Source: Poseidonocella sp. HB161398 (GTDB taxonomy: Bacteria; Pseudomonadota; Alphaproteobacteria; Rhodobacterales; Rhodobacteraceae). Taken from it: a stretch of 45,623 nt of DNA. The notes below the pieces were generated by a model. The model did no database searches, was not told where the DNA came from, and was given only the letters and a program-made list of their open reading frames with translations. Location: contig NZ_VATA01000050.1 in NCBI RefSeq assembly GCF_005870025.1, positions 1 to 45,623 of the forward strand. The letters are read 5' to 3'. Positions 25,278-35,372 of this stretch are shown here, piece after piece. How positions within the stretch are numbered: position 1 is the stretch's first letter; every line of letters starts with the position of its first letter. The position numbers and the translations under genes were made by a program.

Positions 25278-26912
25278 TCATTCCCGCAGGTTGTCCGGCA
25301 GCTCTCCGCAGCTTGCGGCGGGGGCCGGCGTGCCGGGCGCGCGGTTCCAGCTGAGCAGCACGAGGTCGCGCTGCTTCTTCAGATCGACGGCGAGCCCCCT
25401 CGCTGCCAGCTCCATCACGATCTCGGTCGCGAAGCCGCCGGTATTCCACCACTCGGCGGTCGCCAGCAGTTCGCCGGAGTCCCGGCAGTCCACGATCTTC
25501 AGGAAGCTCTCCATCGTCGCGAACCGCCGGCGGCCGAAGCGGTCGTCGAGATAGAACTCCTCGATGGTGGTCTCCCGGCTGCGATTGGCCTTGAAGGCGA
25601 TGTCGTAATCGACGCCGCGATAGAGCGAGCGCAGCTCCTCGGTGGTCATCAGCACGCGGTCGCGCCCGTTCGCGGCGAGGAAGTCCTGCGCGTGGCTCCA
25701 GTCGAGTGCCGACTGGTAGGGCGGCGCGAAACTGCCCTTGGCGAGCGCTGCGGCCCGCTTGAAGGCCGGATTGGCCGCCACGAAGAAGACGAGAGTCCCG
25801 AGGCAGAAGGCCGGGACGGCCCGGCGCAGGAGGCCGCCGCCTGCCGCGCCGACAAGCTCGGACGCGAGGCGGGTGTAGCCCGTCCAGATCAGCCGCACCC
25901 CCGCCACCATGCCGGTGGCGGCAACGGCGAAGAAGAACGGGATTGCGAACATGATGTAGCGGTCCGCCTTCATCCCGCCGAGCGATAGCAGGAGGAAGGA
26001 GGCGAGGAAGAGGCAGGCCGCGAAGAAGGAGAAGCGCGGGCTGTCGCGCAGCGCCAGCACCAGGAGGACGGGAAAGGCCGCGACGAGAGAGGGATAGCTG
26101 TCGAGCGCCCAGGTCACGTAGAACATCACGTTGTCGCGGTTGCCGAGCGCGTGCCATTCCGCCGAGCGCAGCAGCGCCCAGCCATGGGCGATGATCCCGA
26201 GCTTCCAGGCCATGGCGAGACCCGCGACGGCCAGGAGGGCGGCCCCCGCCTGGTAGGCCGCCCTTTGCCGCGCGAGGAAGGGCAGGACGGTCCAGAGGCC
26301 GAACCAGGCCAGCAGGGCTGCCACGAAGATCAGCGTGCTGTCTTGCAGATGATAGGCGGCAAGCAGCAGGGGCGGGACCGCCGCGAGGCAGAGGAACCGG
26401 CTTAGGGCGGAGCGCGGTCCGCTGGCCGCGAGGCAGGCGATGGCCAGCAGCAGGACGATCAGCGCATGGCAGGTGTAGAAGCGGGCATTCTGGGACTGGA
26501 CGATGCTGTCCGGCCAGGCCGCGGCCATGAGCCCAGCCAGCAGCCCCGCGGCCAGCCCGGCATGCGAGCGCACCCACAGGAAGAGGACCGGCGGCAGCAC
26601 CGATCCGGCGACCAGCGCGGGATAGCGGGCGACGGCCTCCGAATAGCTGCCCGAGAAGGCGAAGGCGCGCGAGACGAGCCACGTGAAGCCCGTTGCGCGG
26701 GGATAGCTGCCATCGGGTCCGATGGCATAGGTCCCGTGCTCGAGCAGGCTGCGGCCCGCCATGAGATGGAAGATCTCGTCATTGGCGGGCGGCATGTGGA
26801 GAAAGGCCAGCCGCATGGCGAAGGCGATGAGTGCAAGCCCCGCCACGCAGAGCGAATCCGTCGGCGACCATCGCCGTGTCTGGTAGAGCGAGGCTGAATC
26901 GCCGACTGCCAT
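25278..26912 (-). CDS. GT-C membrane glycosyltransferase (GT39/ArnT-like)
   Basis: 544 residues with about ten membrane helices. FLHMPPANDEIFHLMAGRSL near residue 40 carries the Asp-Glu pair of the first periplasmic loop of PMT_2/GT39 enzymes. YTCHALIVLLLAIACL and later KADRYIMFAIPFFF also fit. These enzymes use polyprenyl-phosphate sugars in the periplasm, which would match the ArnC-like synthase at 15187. The soluble C-terminus (about 400-544) is long. An alternative reading as the missing polymerase is possible but unsupported by motifs. It lies 85 bp downstream of the minus-strand GT4 gene. Confidence 0.8.
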   Translation of the reverse strand: MAVGDSASLYQTRRWSPTDSLCVAGLALIAFAMRLAFLHMPPANDEIFHLMAGRSLLEHGTYAIGPDGSYPRATGFTWLVSRAFAFSGSYSEAVARYPALVAGSVLPPVLFLWVRSHAGLAAGLLAGLMAAAWPDSIVQSQNARFYTCHALIVLLLAIACLAASGPRSALSRFLCLAAVPPLLLAAYHLQDSTLIFVAALLAWFGLWTVLPFLARQRAAYQAGAALLAVAGLAMAWKLGIIAHGWALLRSAEWHALGNRDNVMFYVTWALDSYPSLVAAFPVLLVLALRDSPRFSFFAACLFLASFLLLSLGGMKADRYIMFAIPFFFAVAATGMVAGVRLIWTGYTRLASELVGAAGGGLLRRAVPAFCLGTLVFFVAANPAFKRAAALAKGSFAPPYQSALDWSHAQDFLAANGRDRVLMTTEELRSLYRGVDYDIAFKANRSRETTIEEFYLDDRFGRRRFATMESFLKIVDCRDSGELLATAEWWNTGGFATEIVMELAARGLAVDLKKQRDLVLLSWNRAPGTPAPAASCGELPDNLRE

Positions 26913-26997
26913 TGTCCGTATCCTGTCCTGTCAGGTTTCGGAGCCGCGTCGCGCAGCGCCCGGGGCGCCCGCGCGGCGGTCTCCGGCCAGCGGGCGC

Positions 26998-28158
26998 TCA
27001 GCCCCTTGCGGCGAGCTGCGGTTCGATGCGCTGCACGATGAAGTCGCGGAGCTTGCGGGAATAGGCCTCTGCGCTGAACTCCGTCGCGACCTTCTCGCGG
27101 GCGGCGTCGGCGAGCTGGCCGCTCAGGGCCGCGTTGCCCAGAAGCGCCGTCATGCCGCGCGCCATGTCCTCGGGCGTCGGCTCCACCAGCATCGCGATGC
27201 TGTCGTCGAGCACCTGCGTGTGCGTCGGCAGCCGCGTGGCCAGGAGCGGGCGCCCGCTGTCGAGATAGGAGTAGATCTTCATCGGCGTGTTCTGGCCCTG
27301 GGTCCGCGGCGACACGACAATGGAGGCCTGCGAGAGATAGTCGCCGATCTGCTCGACGGGCCGGGCGCCAAGCAGCGACACCCGCCCGGCGACCCCGAGC
27401 TCGTCGGCCAGCGCTTCCAGCGCCCGGATCTGCGTCTCGCCGCCGCCGATGATGACCAGCCGAGCGCGCAGGTCCCGGGAGGAGGCCAGCGCGAAGCCGC
27501 GCAGCAGCAGCTCGACGCCCTGGTAGCCCTCGAGATTGCCGATATACATGATGACCGGATCGGCGAAGCGGCAATCCTCCGGCGCGCCGCGTGCGGCTTC
27601 GACCAGGGTGATGTCCTCGAGGGTCTGGACCGGCAGGCCCGGCGCGTAGCCCTCGACGAGATCCTGCAGCGCGCGGCAGCAGGTGATCGCGCCGATCGCG
27701 CCGCGGGCGGCGCGCGCCTCCGCCCAGGAGATGATGCGGTGCAGCCAGCGGGGAATCACGTACTTGTCGCTGAGCTGTTCGGGGATCGAACTGTCGACAT
27801 CGCACAGATAGGGCACGCGCAGGAACGGTTTCAGCAGGAGCGCGATGAAGGCGGCTTCCTCCACGGCGATCACCAGGTCGTATTTTCCGCGCCAGAGCCG
27901 CCAGGCCGCGGCGGGAAGCATGATCGAATCGAGCGCCGCTTTTTTCAGCGAGAATCCGGGGGGCACGTCCTTCGTGCCCGGAAGCCGGGCAAGCCGGAAG
28001 ATGCGGGCACCCTCGATTTCGGGATCCTCGCCTTCGGGATAGACGATCGCATCGACTTCGTGGCCCTGCGCGGCAAGGCTGCGCATTAGCGCGCGCACGG
28101 CAATGGGCGTTCCGCGGGGGATATAGAAGGGCTGGGGCGCCAGGACGAGAACGCGCAT
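26998..28158 (-). CDS. Glycosyltransferase family 4
   Basis: 386 residues. VLVLAPQPFYIPRGTPIAVR at the N-terminus is the Gly-rich acceptor loop of GT4. VIMYIGNLEGYQGVELLLRG near residue 205 starts the donor domain. RLVIIGGGE near 235, VSLLGARPVEQIGDYLSQAS near 265 and TQGQNTPMKIYSYLDSGRPL near 293 are the donor-binding region, with QNTPMKIYSYL in place of the usual EGFG..LEAMA, as in several GT4 groups. It is first in the two-gene minus operon with the GT39-type gene. Confidence 0.9.
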   Translation of the reverse strand: MRVLVLAPQPFYIPRGTPIAVRALMRSLAAQGHEVDAIVYPEGEDPEIEGARIFRLARLPGTKDVPPGFSLKKAALDSIMLPAAAWRLWRGKYDLVIAVEEAAFIALLLKPFLRVPYLCDVDSSIPEQLSDKYVIPRWLHRIISWAEARAARGAIGAITCCRALQDLVEGYAPGLPVQTLEDITLVEAARGAPEDCRFADPVIMYIGNLEGYQGVELLLRGFALASSRDLRARLVIIGGGETQIRALEALADELGVAGRVSLLGARPVEQIGDYLSQASIVVSPRTQGQNTPMKIYSYLDSGRPLLATRLPTHTQVLDDSIAMLVEPTPEDMARGMTALLGNAALSGQLADAAREKVATEFSAEAYSRKLRDFIVQRIEPQLAARG

Positions 28159-28526
28159 CAGTCCGCGTGCTCCATAAATATCAGGGAATTGCGATTTGGC
28201 AGAACGGTGCCATTAGGTAAGCTTGTCAATACATTGGATTTCATAGGAAAAATAATGTCTATGTGCATCAATACTGCCTCCGAAATGGGGCGGACCCGAA
28301 AATGCCCTTGAACAAGGGCGTGGCCGAACTAGGACTTTTGCCCATAACGTGGTAATGCCGGTCGCGGAAAGTCAATGGGAAATTCGCCGCGCGAGATTTC
28401 GTGCCGAACTTTCCCGCAGTGCCGATCTAGGCACTTGACGCCGGCCTCAAGCAGCGAAATTAATGGCGGCCAGACGGCCATTATTCTGTCCGCAGTAGTC
28501 ATTTTTTTATTTGGAGGGTGCCGGAC
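28159..28526. promoter_or_regulatory. Divergent intergenic region with two palindromes
   Basis: 368 bp between divergent GT4 and flippase genes. It holds a 16-bp perfect palindrome gcccttgaacaagggc (near 28304-28319) and an inverted repeat taatggc/gccatta at 28461-28483. Both are plausible operators. AT-rich stretches around 28200-28260 and 28485-28512 could hold promoters for the two directions. Confidence 0.5.
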
Positions 28527-29939
28527 TTGGCCCGCGATTTTCTGGCGAATGTGTTTTCCCTGTCCGGTTCCCGGCTTGTCGTGGTCCTGTCGCAGCTTCT
28601 GGTCCTGCCGGTGGTGGCCCGCTATCTGGACGTCGCGGAATTCGGCGATGTCGCGCTTGCCATGACGGTCGTGCTCTTCACGCAGCTGCTCAGCGATGCC
28701 GGGCTGTCGCGGTCCCTGATCCGCAAGGAGGACTACGACCCGGTCGAGTGGAACAGCGTCTTCTGGTTCCTCGTCATGGTCGGCATTGCCCTGGCGGGCG
28801 CGCTTCTGTGCATCGCGCCGATCTGGGCCGCCTGGTTCGAGCGGCCCGCGCTTGCCGGCCTGGTCTCGGCGCTGGCCGCGACGCCCTTCCTGCTTTCGGC
28901 CTCCGCGGTGCCCACGGCGCGGATGGAGCGCGCCAGCCGGTTTCCCGCGATTGCCGCGATCCGGACCCTGTCCTCCCTCGCCGGCTTCGCGACGGCCGTC
29001 ATCCTGGCGAAGGCCGGAGCGGGGGCCTGGGCGCTGATCTGGCAGCAGATCGTCATCGCGCTGGTGCAGGCGGGCGGCGCCTTCTGCATGAGCGGCTTCC
29101 GCCCGCTATCGCCGCGCAAGCGGCTGCCGCTCGGAGAGCACGCTGTTTTCGCACGGGATTCCCTCGCGACATCCTTCCTGTTCGTTGCCCAGAAGCAGCT
29201 GCCGATGATGATGATCGGCTATGCGCTCGGCCCGGCGCCGCTGGGTCTCTATTCGATGAGCCAGCGGGTGCTGAACCTGCCGCTCCTGGGCCTCGCCAAT
29301 CCGATGTCGCAGGTCGCCTATGTGAAGATGAGCCGGGCGCAGAAGGATCCCGCGCGGATCGGCGAGATCTACGTGGCCTGCGTGTCGCTCCTGGCCCTGG
29401 CGATCTGCCCGCCGATGGCGACGCTGGCCGCGGTCGGGGACACGGCCTTCACGGTGCTGCTCTCCGAACCCTGGCGGCCGGTCGCGACAATCTTCGCGCT
29501 GGCGGCCCCCGGCATCGCGCTGGAAGCCTCCACGGCCAGCACCGGGGTCCTCTTGCAGGCGATCAACCGCACCGGGATCCGGTTCCGCATGGTGCTGGAA
29601 AGAACGGCACTTCGCCTGGTTCTGGTCGCCGCGGCCCTGCCGTTCGGCGTCGAGGCGGTGGCCTTCTCCATCACTCTGTCGAGCCTGCTTTTCCTGCCGC
29701 GGGTCTTCGGCGTGGTCGCAAGCGCCATCGGGATGAATGCCGCGTCCGCCTACGCGGCGCTGGCAAGGCCGGTGCTGATCTCGGCAGTCCTCTGGGCGGC
29801 GTGCAGCTGGATACAGGCCAATACCACGGGATGGATGACGCTGCTTCTGGCGGCGGCATGTCTCGCGGCGGTCTGGAGCGCGACCGGCCTCGCCACCCTG
29901 GGCAGGCTGCGGCGCTCCATCGTGGCGATTTCGGCCTGA
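28527..29939 (+). CDS. Wzx/ExoT-type polysaccharide flippase
   Basis: About 470 residues, 12 or more hydrophobic segments, MOP superfamily (Polysacc_synt). LANVFSLSGSRLVVVLSQLL starts the first helix pair; LVARYLDVAEFGDVAL-type sequence (VVARYLDVAEFGDVALAM) and SDAGLSRSLIRKEDYD follow, typical of WzxC/ExoT proteins. GGAGGG at 28513-28518 is 8-9 nt before a TTG at 28527, which I take as the start. The GTG at 28518 overlaps the Shine-Dalgarno. It should move the lipid-linked repeat unit to the periplasm for polymerisation. Confidence 0.88.
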   Translation: MARDFLANVFSLSGSRLVVVLSQLLVLPVVARYLDVAEFGDVALAMTVVLFTQLLSDAGLSRSLIRKEDYDPVEWNSVFWFLVMVGIALAGALLCIAPIWAAWFERPALAGLVSALAATPFLLSASAVPTARMERASRFPAIAAIRTLSSLAGFATAVILAKAGAGAWALIWQQIVIALVQAGGAFCMSGFRPLSPRKRLPLGEHAVFARDSLATSFLFVAQKQLPMMMIGYALGPAPLGLYSMSQRVLNLPLLGLANPMSQVAYVKMSRAQKDPARIGEIYVACVSLLALAICPPMATLAAVGDTAFTVLLSEPWRPVATIFALAAPGIALEASTASTGVLLQAINRTGIRFRMVLERTALRLVLVAAALPFGVEAVAFSITLSSLLFLPRVFGVVASAIGMNAASAYAALARPVLISAVLWAACSWIQANTTGWMTLLLAAACLAAVWSATGLATLGRLRRSIVAISA

Positions 29940-30173
29940 GGCCCGGGAAGGCATGATGGCCCACGGACCCGGAAACAGCCGTTCGGAACGAAGAACGATT
30001 GTCCGTTTCTCCGGCGAAATGATAGAAATAAAGGCGCTCAATAAACTTTAAATGTAAATGGGAATGGTGTAGGCGTCGGAAGATTTCGACCTGCTTCCGG
30101 GTGGTTTTCTCTGGTGTGTAGTTTCGTAGTTCTTAGTTTTCTTCTTTAAACCTATTTGATTGATGGGCATCTG
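29940..30173. promoter_or_regulatory. AT-rich leader of the giant GH16-RTX gene
   Basis: 234 bp, clearly AT-richer from about 30015 on than the coding regions around it, ending in tttattt-like tracts before the ATG. Likely a separate promoter for the secreted protein; no conserved box identified. Confidence 0.4.
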
Positions 30174-33100
30174 ATGTACAAAACCACCGGTTTCGACGAT
30201 GATTTCGATATTCTGGATCCCGATTTCTGGTACCGCTCGGACTTCGTTCTGGACGCAACCTGGAATGACACTGCCTGGGAAGAGTCCTATGTCGTCTCGC
30301 AATCCGGGGAAATAATCCTTAACTTCGATAGTACCGATACCGGAGGAAAATCCTACACAGGTGCAGAAATGCAGTCGCTTGGCTTCTACGGCTACGGCAC
30401 GTACGAAGTCGAAATGACCGCGGCGGGCGTGTCCGGAGTCGTGTCTGCATTCTTCCTTTATACCGGCGACTATTTCGGTGCCGACACCCATAACGAAATC
30501 GATTTCGAGTTCCTCGGGGACGACACGACGGTCGTGAACATCAACTACTATTATGGCGACGAGAAACTCGGGGGGGACGGCAGCATCCAGATCCCGCTGG
30601 GCTTCGACGCGGCCGAGGGTATGCACACCTACCGCATCGAATGGCTGCCCGACTCGATCCGCTGGTATGCCGACGGAACGCTGCTCTTCGAGATCACCTC
30701 CGAGACCGCCACGGTGCCGATCCCCGATGAGGACATGAAGATCTATGCCAGCATCTGGACCGGCAGCGAGACGCTGGAAAGCTGGCATGGCGAGGTGGCG
30801 GAGGATGCCTCGGCGCAGGCGGTGCTGTCCTCGGTCAGCTACGACGCCTATGTCGTCGATACCGATGGCATGATCTCCTTCGCCGGGAATGACAGCGCGC
30901 TTCTCGTCGACATGGAGGCCGGGACCTACGGGCGGGCCATGCGGGTCATGGCCGTTGGGGACTCGCTGACGGTCGGCTTCACGAATACCGAGCTCGAGGA
31001 TGCCGAGGACGCGGCAACCCGCGACGGCTACCGGCTGGATCTGCTGGAGCGGATCCTCGCGGATGGCGGCTGGATCGACTATGTCGGCAGCTATTCGAAC
31101 GGCCCGGACACGATGATCGACACCGATCACGAAGGCGTCGGCGGCAAGAGCCTCTCGGACATGGTCGGCGGCTCGGGCACCTCGGATTTCAGCGCTGCGC
31201 TCGGCACCTACATGCCCGATGTCGTGCTCCTGATGGCCGGCACGAATGACATGAGCGGCGCCTCGGCCGACACGTTCCTGACGAACTTCCTGCCCGGCAT
31301 CATCGAGGATCTGGTGACGGCGGTGACCCAGTTCTACGCCTATGCCGGCAGCGAGGAGAAGTATCTCGTCGTCTCCACCGTGCCGCCGCGCGCCCGGTCG
31401 AGCTACGAGGAAGAGTTCGCGCTCTATCTCAACGAGGGCTATTCGATCGTGGACGGGGTCGCGGTGGCCGGGGATGCCGGGAACGGGACCTATGTGGCCG
31501 GGATCAAGGCGACGATCACCGCGCTGACGGCGAGCTATCCGACGCTGCTCCTCTTCGAGAACCCGATCACCGAGATGAGCGAGATCACCTACGACCTCAT
31601 CCACATGAGCGATCTGAGCTACCAGACCTATGCCGAAGAGCTCTACGCGCTCCTGGAAAGCGAGCTGGGCATCTCGGACGGCGCGATCGACGTGCAGGCG
31701 CTGCCCTCCGGGACCGGCGTGACCGGCGGCGAGGAGGGCGACCGGATCGGCGGCGACGCGGCCGCCAACATCCTGCGCGGCGAGGGCGGCGCCGACTATC
31801 TTGAGGGCCGGGGCGGGGCGGACACGCTCGAAGGCGGAGAGGGCGGCGATTTCTTCGTCTACGGGCTCGACGCGCTGGACGGGACGACCGACACGATCCT
31901 CGACTATTCCGCCGCGGATGGCGACATCGTCAGCCTCGGCGCGATCATCGACAGCGCCGGCTGGTCGGGCGCCGAGATCTCGGCCAATCTGTCGATCACC
32001 AATGTCTCCGGCGGGGCGGAGATCTCGCTGGCCTGGGAAGGCTACAGCTATGTCCTGGCGCTGCTCGAGGGCACGGACGCGGCGGACGTGACGGTGCTGA
32101 CCACCGAATACACCGAGTCCTACACGCTCGCGCCCGAGCTCGTCGGCTCCAGCGACGCGAACACGCTCTACGATGGCGACGAGGGCCGGACGATCTACGG
32201 GCTCGGCGGCGATGACGCCATCCTCGCGGCGGGCGGCAACGACACCGTCTGGGGCGGCGAGGGCGAGGACACTATCCTCGGCGGCGACGGCGATGACGTG
32301 ATCTGGGGCGGCGGCGGCAAGGACCGGCTCTATGGCGAGGGCGGGGCGGACACATTCGCCTATGCGCTGGCCGATCTCGACGGTTCGCGGGACACGATCT
32401 ACGACTTCAGCCTGGCCGAGGGCGACACGGTCGACCTGTCGCAGATCGCCGCGGATCTCGGCTGGACTGCGGCCGAGCTCGAAAGCCAGCTCAGCCTGAA
32501 GAACACCTCTTCCGGCGCGCTGCGGATAACGCTGACGCTGCCCTCGGGATCGCAGTCCTTCCTGTTCATCAACGACGTGGACAAGGATGCCTTCCTGGCG
32601 GCGGGTGCGCTGGTGCTGGAGTCCGGCCCGGCGCCCGATACCGGCGATGATGACGGCAATCTGGCGCTCTCGGTCGAGAGCACGGAGATCGGCGAGGCCG
32701 GGGCCTCGGCGGTGCTGGTCACGCTGTCCGGTCTCGACAGCGACGCGACGGCGGTCGTCACGCTCAGCAGCGGCGGGGCAGAGCTCTCGATCGCGACCGG
32801 CTCGGACGGCACGCTGTCCTTCGACCTCTCGTCGCTGCCCGACGGCACTTTCACCACGTCCGTGACCGCGACCGATGCCAGCGGCAATGCCACGACCGTC
32901 TCCGGTCCCGAGCTGGTGCTCGACCGCGTGCCGGACACCTCGGCGGACGAGGATGGCGATCTTGCCGTCGCGGGTCCGGCTGAGGAGATCTCGGCCAGCC
33001 AGGCTGCGGCGGTCGTCTTCGCCGTCACGGGTCTCGATGCGGATGCGACCGCCGTCGTGACGGTCACCGACAGCACCGGCGCCACGGTCAGCAATGCCGG

Positions 33101-35120
33101 GGTGCCGCTTGGCGCGGATGGCGATGTCACGCTGGATCTTTCGGTGCTGGCCGAGGGCGCGCTCACCGTCTCTGTCACGGCCACGGACACGACGGGCAAT
33201 GTCGCGACGGTTGGCGGCACGGATCTGGTGCTCGACCTGACCACCGATGACACAGCCGATGCGGACGGCAATCTCGCCGTCGCCATCCCCGACAGCGCGA
33301 TCACGCTGGGCGAGGAAACGGCGGTGAGTTTCGTGGTCAGCGGGCTCGACGCGGACGCGACGGCGGTGGTAACCGTGACCGACGGCACCGGCGCCACTGC
33401 AAGCAACGCCGCCGCGCCGATTTCGGCCGATGGCAGCGTCGTGCTCGACCTCTCGGGCCTGACGGATGGCACGCTGTCCGTCACGGTCACGGCCACCGAC
33501 ACGACCGGAAATGTCGCGACCGCGAGCGGCGGAACGCTGTCGCTCGACACCTCCGAACCGCTGCCCTCCAGCGCGATCACCGGCACGGATGGCAGCGACC
33601 TGCTCGAGGGCGATGACGGCGACAACGAGATCTACGGGCTCGACGGCCGCGACCAGCTCTACGGCTATGGCGGCAACGACACGCTCAGCGGCGGCGCCCT
33701 GAAGGACTCGCTGACCGGCGGCGAGGGGGCGGATGTCTTCTATTTCGACACCACGACGCTGGACGGCTACCGCGACACGGTGACGGATTTCAGCATCGCC
33801 GATGGCGACAAGATCGATATTTCCGCGATCGGCCTGGCCTACGGGCTGGACGCGACAGAGCTGATGGCGGCGCTCGATCTGGCGGATGTCTCCTCGGGGC
33901 TGCGGCTGCGGCTGAATCTGGAGAGCGGAAGCTACAATTTCGCGCTCCTGACCGGTGTCACCGGGGCGGACTTCCTCGCGGCCGACACGCTGATCCTCGA
34001 GCCGGGGGAGGCGCCCGATACCGCCGATGACGACGGTAACATGGCGCTCTCTGCCGAGGATCTGGAGATCGATGCAACAGAAGCGGCGAATGTGGTCGTG
34101 CTGCTCTCGGGGCTCGACGCCGATGCCACGGCGGTCGTCACGCTCAGCGGCGGCGGCACCGAGATGGCCGTCGAGACCGGCACGGATGGCAGCCTGTCCT
34201 TCGACCTTTCGGGGATGCCGGACGGCACGGTGACGATGTCGGTCACGGCGACTGACGCGGCGGGCAACCAGACCACGGTCGCCGGTCCGTCGCTGAGCCT
34301 GCAGACCGCGCCCGACACTTCCGCGGACGAGGACGGCAACCTGGCCGTCACGGCGCAATCGGCCACGATCGGCACCAGCGCGGCCGGAACGGCCGGCTTC
34401 GAGGTGAGCGGCATCGACAGCGATGCCAGCGCCGTCGTCTCGGTGACCGATGGCAGCAGCACGGTGACCTCGGCGGTGCTTCTCGCCGATGGCACGGTGG
34501 AGCTGGACCTGTCCGGCTTTGCCGACGGGACGCTCTCGGTCTCGGTGACCGCGACCGATGATGACGGGAATACCGCCACTGTCGATGGCGGGTCGGTCGT
34601 GCTCGACACCTCGGCTCCGGCCGTGCCGGACGGCGCGCTGGCGGGCACCGAAAGCGCCGAGGAGATCAAGGGCACCGGCGGCGACGACGTGATCTACGGT
34701 CTCGGAGGCGATGACAGGCTGATCGGCCGCAGCGGCCATGACGTGCTTGTCGGCGGCGACGGCGACGACTTCCTGCGCGGCGATGCGGGCAATGACACGC
34801 TGATCGGCGGCGGCGGCTACGACCTTCTGCGCGGCCAGGACGGCGCCGACACCTACATGATGACGCTGGAGTCGCTCGACGGCACGTATGACTCGATCGA
34901 CGGCTACAGCTCTGCTCTCGAGGGCGATTCCTTCGACCTGTCCGACATCGCGTCGGGCTTCGGCTGGAGCGCGGAGGATGCGGCCTCCTATGTCGTGTTC
35001 GAGGCTTATTCCGGCGGGGTCTATGTCAGTCTCGATGCCCCGGAGGTGCAGCAGCTCCTGGCGGATGTGCGGTCGATCGCCCTGACGGATATCTCCATCG
35101 ACGATTTCACCTTTGTCTGA
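30174..35120 (+). CDS. Giant secreted GH16 glycanase-SGNH esterase with Ig-like and RTX repeats (ExsH-like)
   Basis: 1,648 residues, no signal peptide, fitting type I secretion. Order: GH16 (about 5-235) with catalytic HNEIDFEFLGDD near 107; SGNH/GDSL hydrolase (about 258-500) with GDSLTVGFT near 261, AGTNDMSG near 357 and DLIHMSD near 480; then RTX nonapeptide blocks (GGxGxDxLx) near 515-565, 655-730, 1135-1195 and 1490-1560, each followed by a Type I secretion-style DT..DF module. About five Ig-like repeats with the phrase LDADATAVVTV lie between (820-1130, 1280-1480). It should bind calcium, leave through an ABC/MFP/TolC exporter and cut and possibly deacylate the EPS. ATG at 30174; a TTG 18 nt upstream is less likely. 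No exporter gene is in the window. Confidence 0.92.
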   Translation: MYKTTGFDDDFDILDPDFWYRSDFVLDATWNDTAWEESYVVSQSGEIILNFDSTDTGGKSYTGAEMQSLGFYGYGTYEVEMTAAGVSGVVSAFFLYTGDYFGADTHNEIDFEFLGDDTTVVNINYYYGDEKLGGDGSIQIPLGFDAAEGMHTYRIEWLPDSIRWYADGTLLFEITSETATVPIPDEDMKIYASIWTGSETLESWHGEVAEDASAQAVLSSVSYDAYVVDTDGMISFAGNDSALLVDMEAGTYGRAMRVMAVGDSLTVGFTNTELEDAEDAATRDGYRLDLLERILADGGWIDYVGSYSNGPDTMIDTDHEGVGGKSLSDMVGGSGTSDFSAALGTYMPDVVLLMAGTNDMSGASADTFLTNFLPGIIEDLVTAVTQFYAYAGSEEKYLVVSTVPPRARSSYEEEFALYLNEGYSIVDGVAVAGDAGNGTYVAGIKATITALTASYPTLLLFENPITEMSEITYDLIHMSDLSYQTYAEELYALLESELGISDGAIDVQALPSGTGVTGGEEGDRIGGDAAANILRGEGGADYLEGRGGADTLEGGEGGDFFVYGLDALDGTTDTILDYSAADGDIVSLGAIIDSAGWSGAEISANLSITNVSGGAEISLAWEGYSYVLALLEGTDAADVTVLTTEYTESYTLAPELVGSSDANTLYDGDEGRTIYGLGGDDAILAAGGNDTVWGGEGEDTILGGDGDDVIWGGGGKDRLYGEGGADTFAYALADLDGSRDTIYDFSLAEGDTVDLSQIAADLGWTAAELESQLSLKNTSSGALRITLTLPSGSQSFLFINDVDKDAFLAAGALVLESGPAPDTGDDDGNLALSVESTEIGEAGASAVLVTLSGLDSDATAVVTLSSGGAELSIATGSDGTLSFDLSSLPDGTFTTSVTATDASGNATTVSGPELVLDRVPDTSADEDGDLAVAGPAEEISASQAAAVVFAVTGLDADATAVVTVTDSTGATVSNAGVPLGADGDVTLDLSVLAEGALTVSVTATDTTGNVATVGGTDLVLDLTTDDTADADGNLAVAIPDSAITLGEETAVSFVVSGLDADATAVVTVTDGTGATASNAAAPISADGSVVLDLSGLTDGTLSVTVTATDTTGNVATASGGTLSLDTSEPLPSSAITGTDGSDLLEGDDGDNEIYGLDGRDQLYGYGGNDTLSGGALKDSLTGGEGADVFYFDTTTLDGYRDTVTDFSIADGDKIDISAIGLAYGLDATELMAALDLADVSSGLRLRLNLESGSYNFALLTGVTGADFLAADTLILEPGEAPDTADDDGNMALSAEDLEIDATEAANVVVLLSGLDADATAVVTLSGGGTEMAVETGTDGSLSFDLSGMPDGTVTMSVTATDAAGNQTTVAGPSLSLQTAPDTSADEDGNLAVTAQSATIGTSAAGTAGFEVSGIDSDASAVVSVTDGSSTVTSAVLLADGTVELDLSGFADGTLSVSVTATDDDGNTATVDGGSVVLDTSAPAVPDGALAGTESAEEIKGTGGDDVIYGLGGDDRLIGRSGHDVLVGGDGDDFLRGDAGNDTLIGGGGYDLLRGQDGADTYMMTLESLDGTYDSIDGYSSALEGDSFDLSDIASGFGWSAEDAASYVVFEAYSGGVYVSLDAPEVQQLLADVRSIALTDISIDDFTFV

Positions 35121-35126
35121 GCGCTT

Positions 35127-35152
35127 GCATCCCCGGCTATCTCCGGGGATGC
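35127..35152. terminator. Terminator-like hairpin after the giant gene
   Basis: 10-bp stem gcatccccgg/ccggggatgc with a 6-nt loop, 7 bp after the stop codon. No T-run. Confidence 0.55.
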
Positions 35153-35296
35153 GCCGCCTGCTGGTCGGCACATCCTGGCCCCATGATCGCCGAGCTACCC
35201 GACCGCGCTGGCGGTCCCGGTCCGCTGGGCCTCCCGGGGGGGCAAGGGCGGACCGTGCGAGGCTCTCTGGCCGGACATGGCCAGGGCGCAAAAGCA

Positions 35297-35321
35297 AAGC
35301 CGGGGAAGCGATCCCCGGCTT
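35297..35321 (-). terminator. Terminator-like hairpin after the small minus-strand gene
   Basis: 10-bp stem aagccgggga/tccccggctt with a 5-nt loop. On the minus strand it is followed by tgcttttgc, so it can terminate the 35373-35573 gene. Confidence 0.5.
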
Positions 35322-35372
35322 GCCGAATTCGAGTATCAGAAAGAGCGCAAGGCCCCCGCCTGGGTCAGCGGT

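Noticed and set aside
25264-25291. cctgcg/cgcagg hairpin between convergent genes as a terminator.
   Set aside because: Only 6 bp with a long loop and no T-run.
30048-35297. Open frame of 1,749 codons on the minus strand.
   Set aside because: It is the antisense shadow of the repetitive, GC-rich GH16-RTX gene. It has no domain and low-complexity composition.
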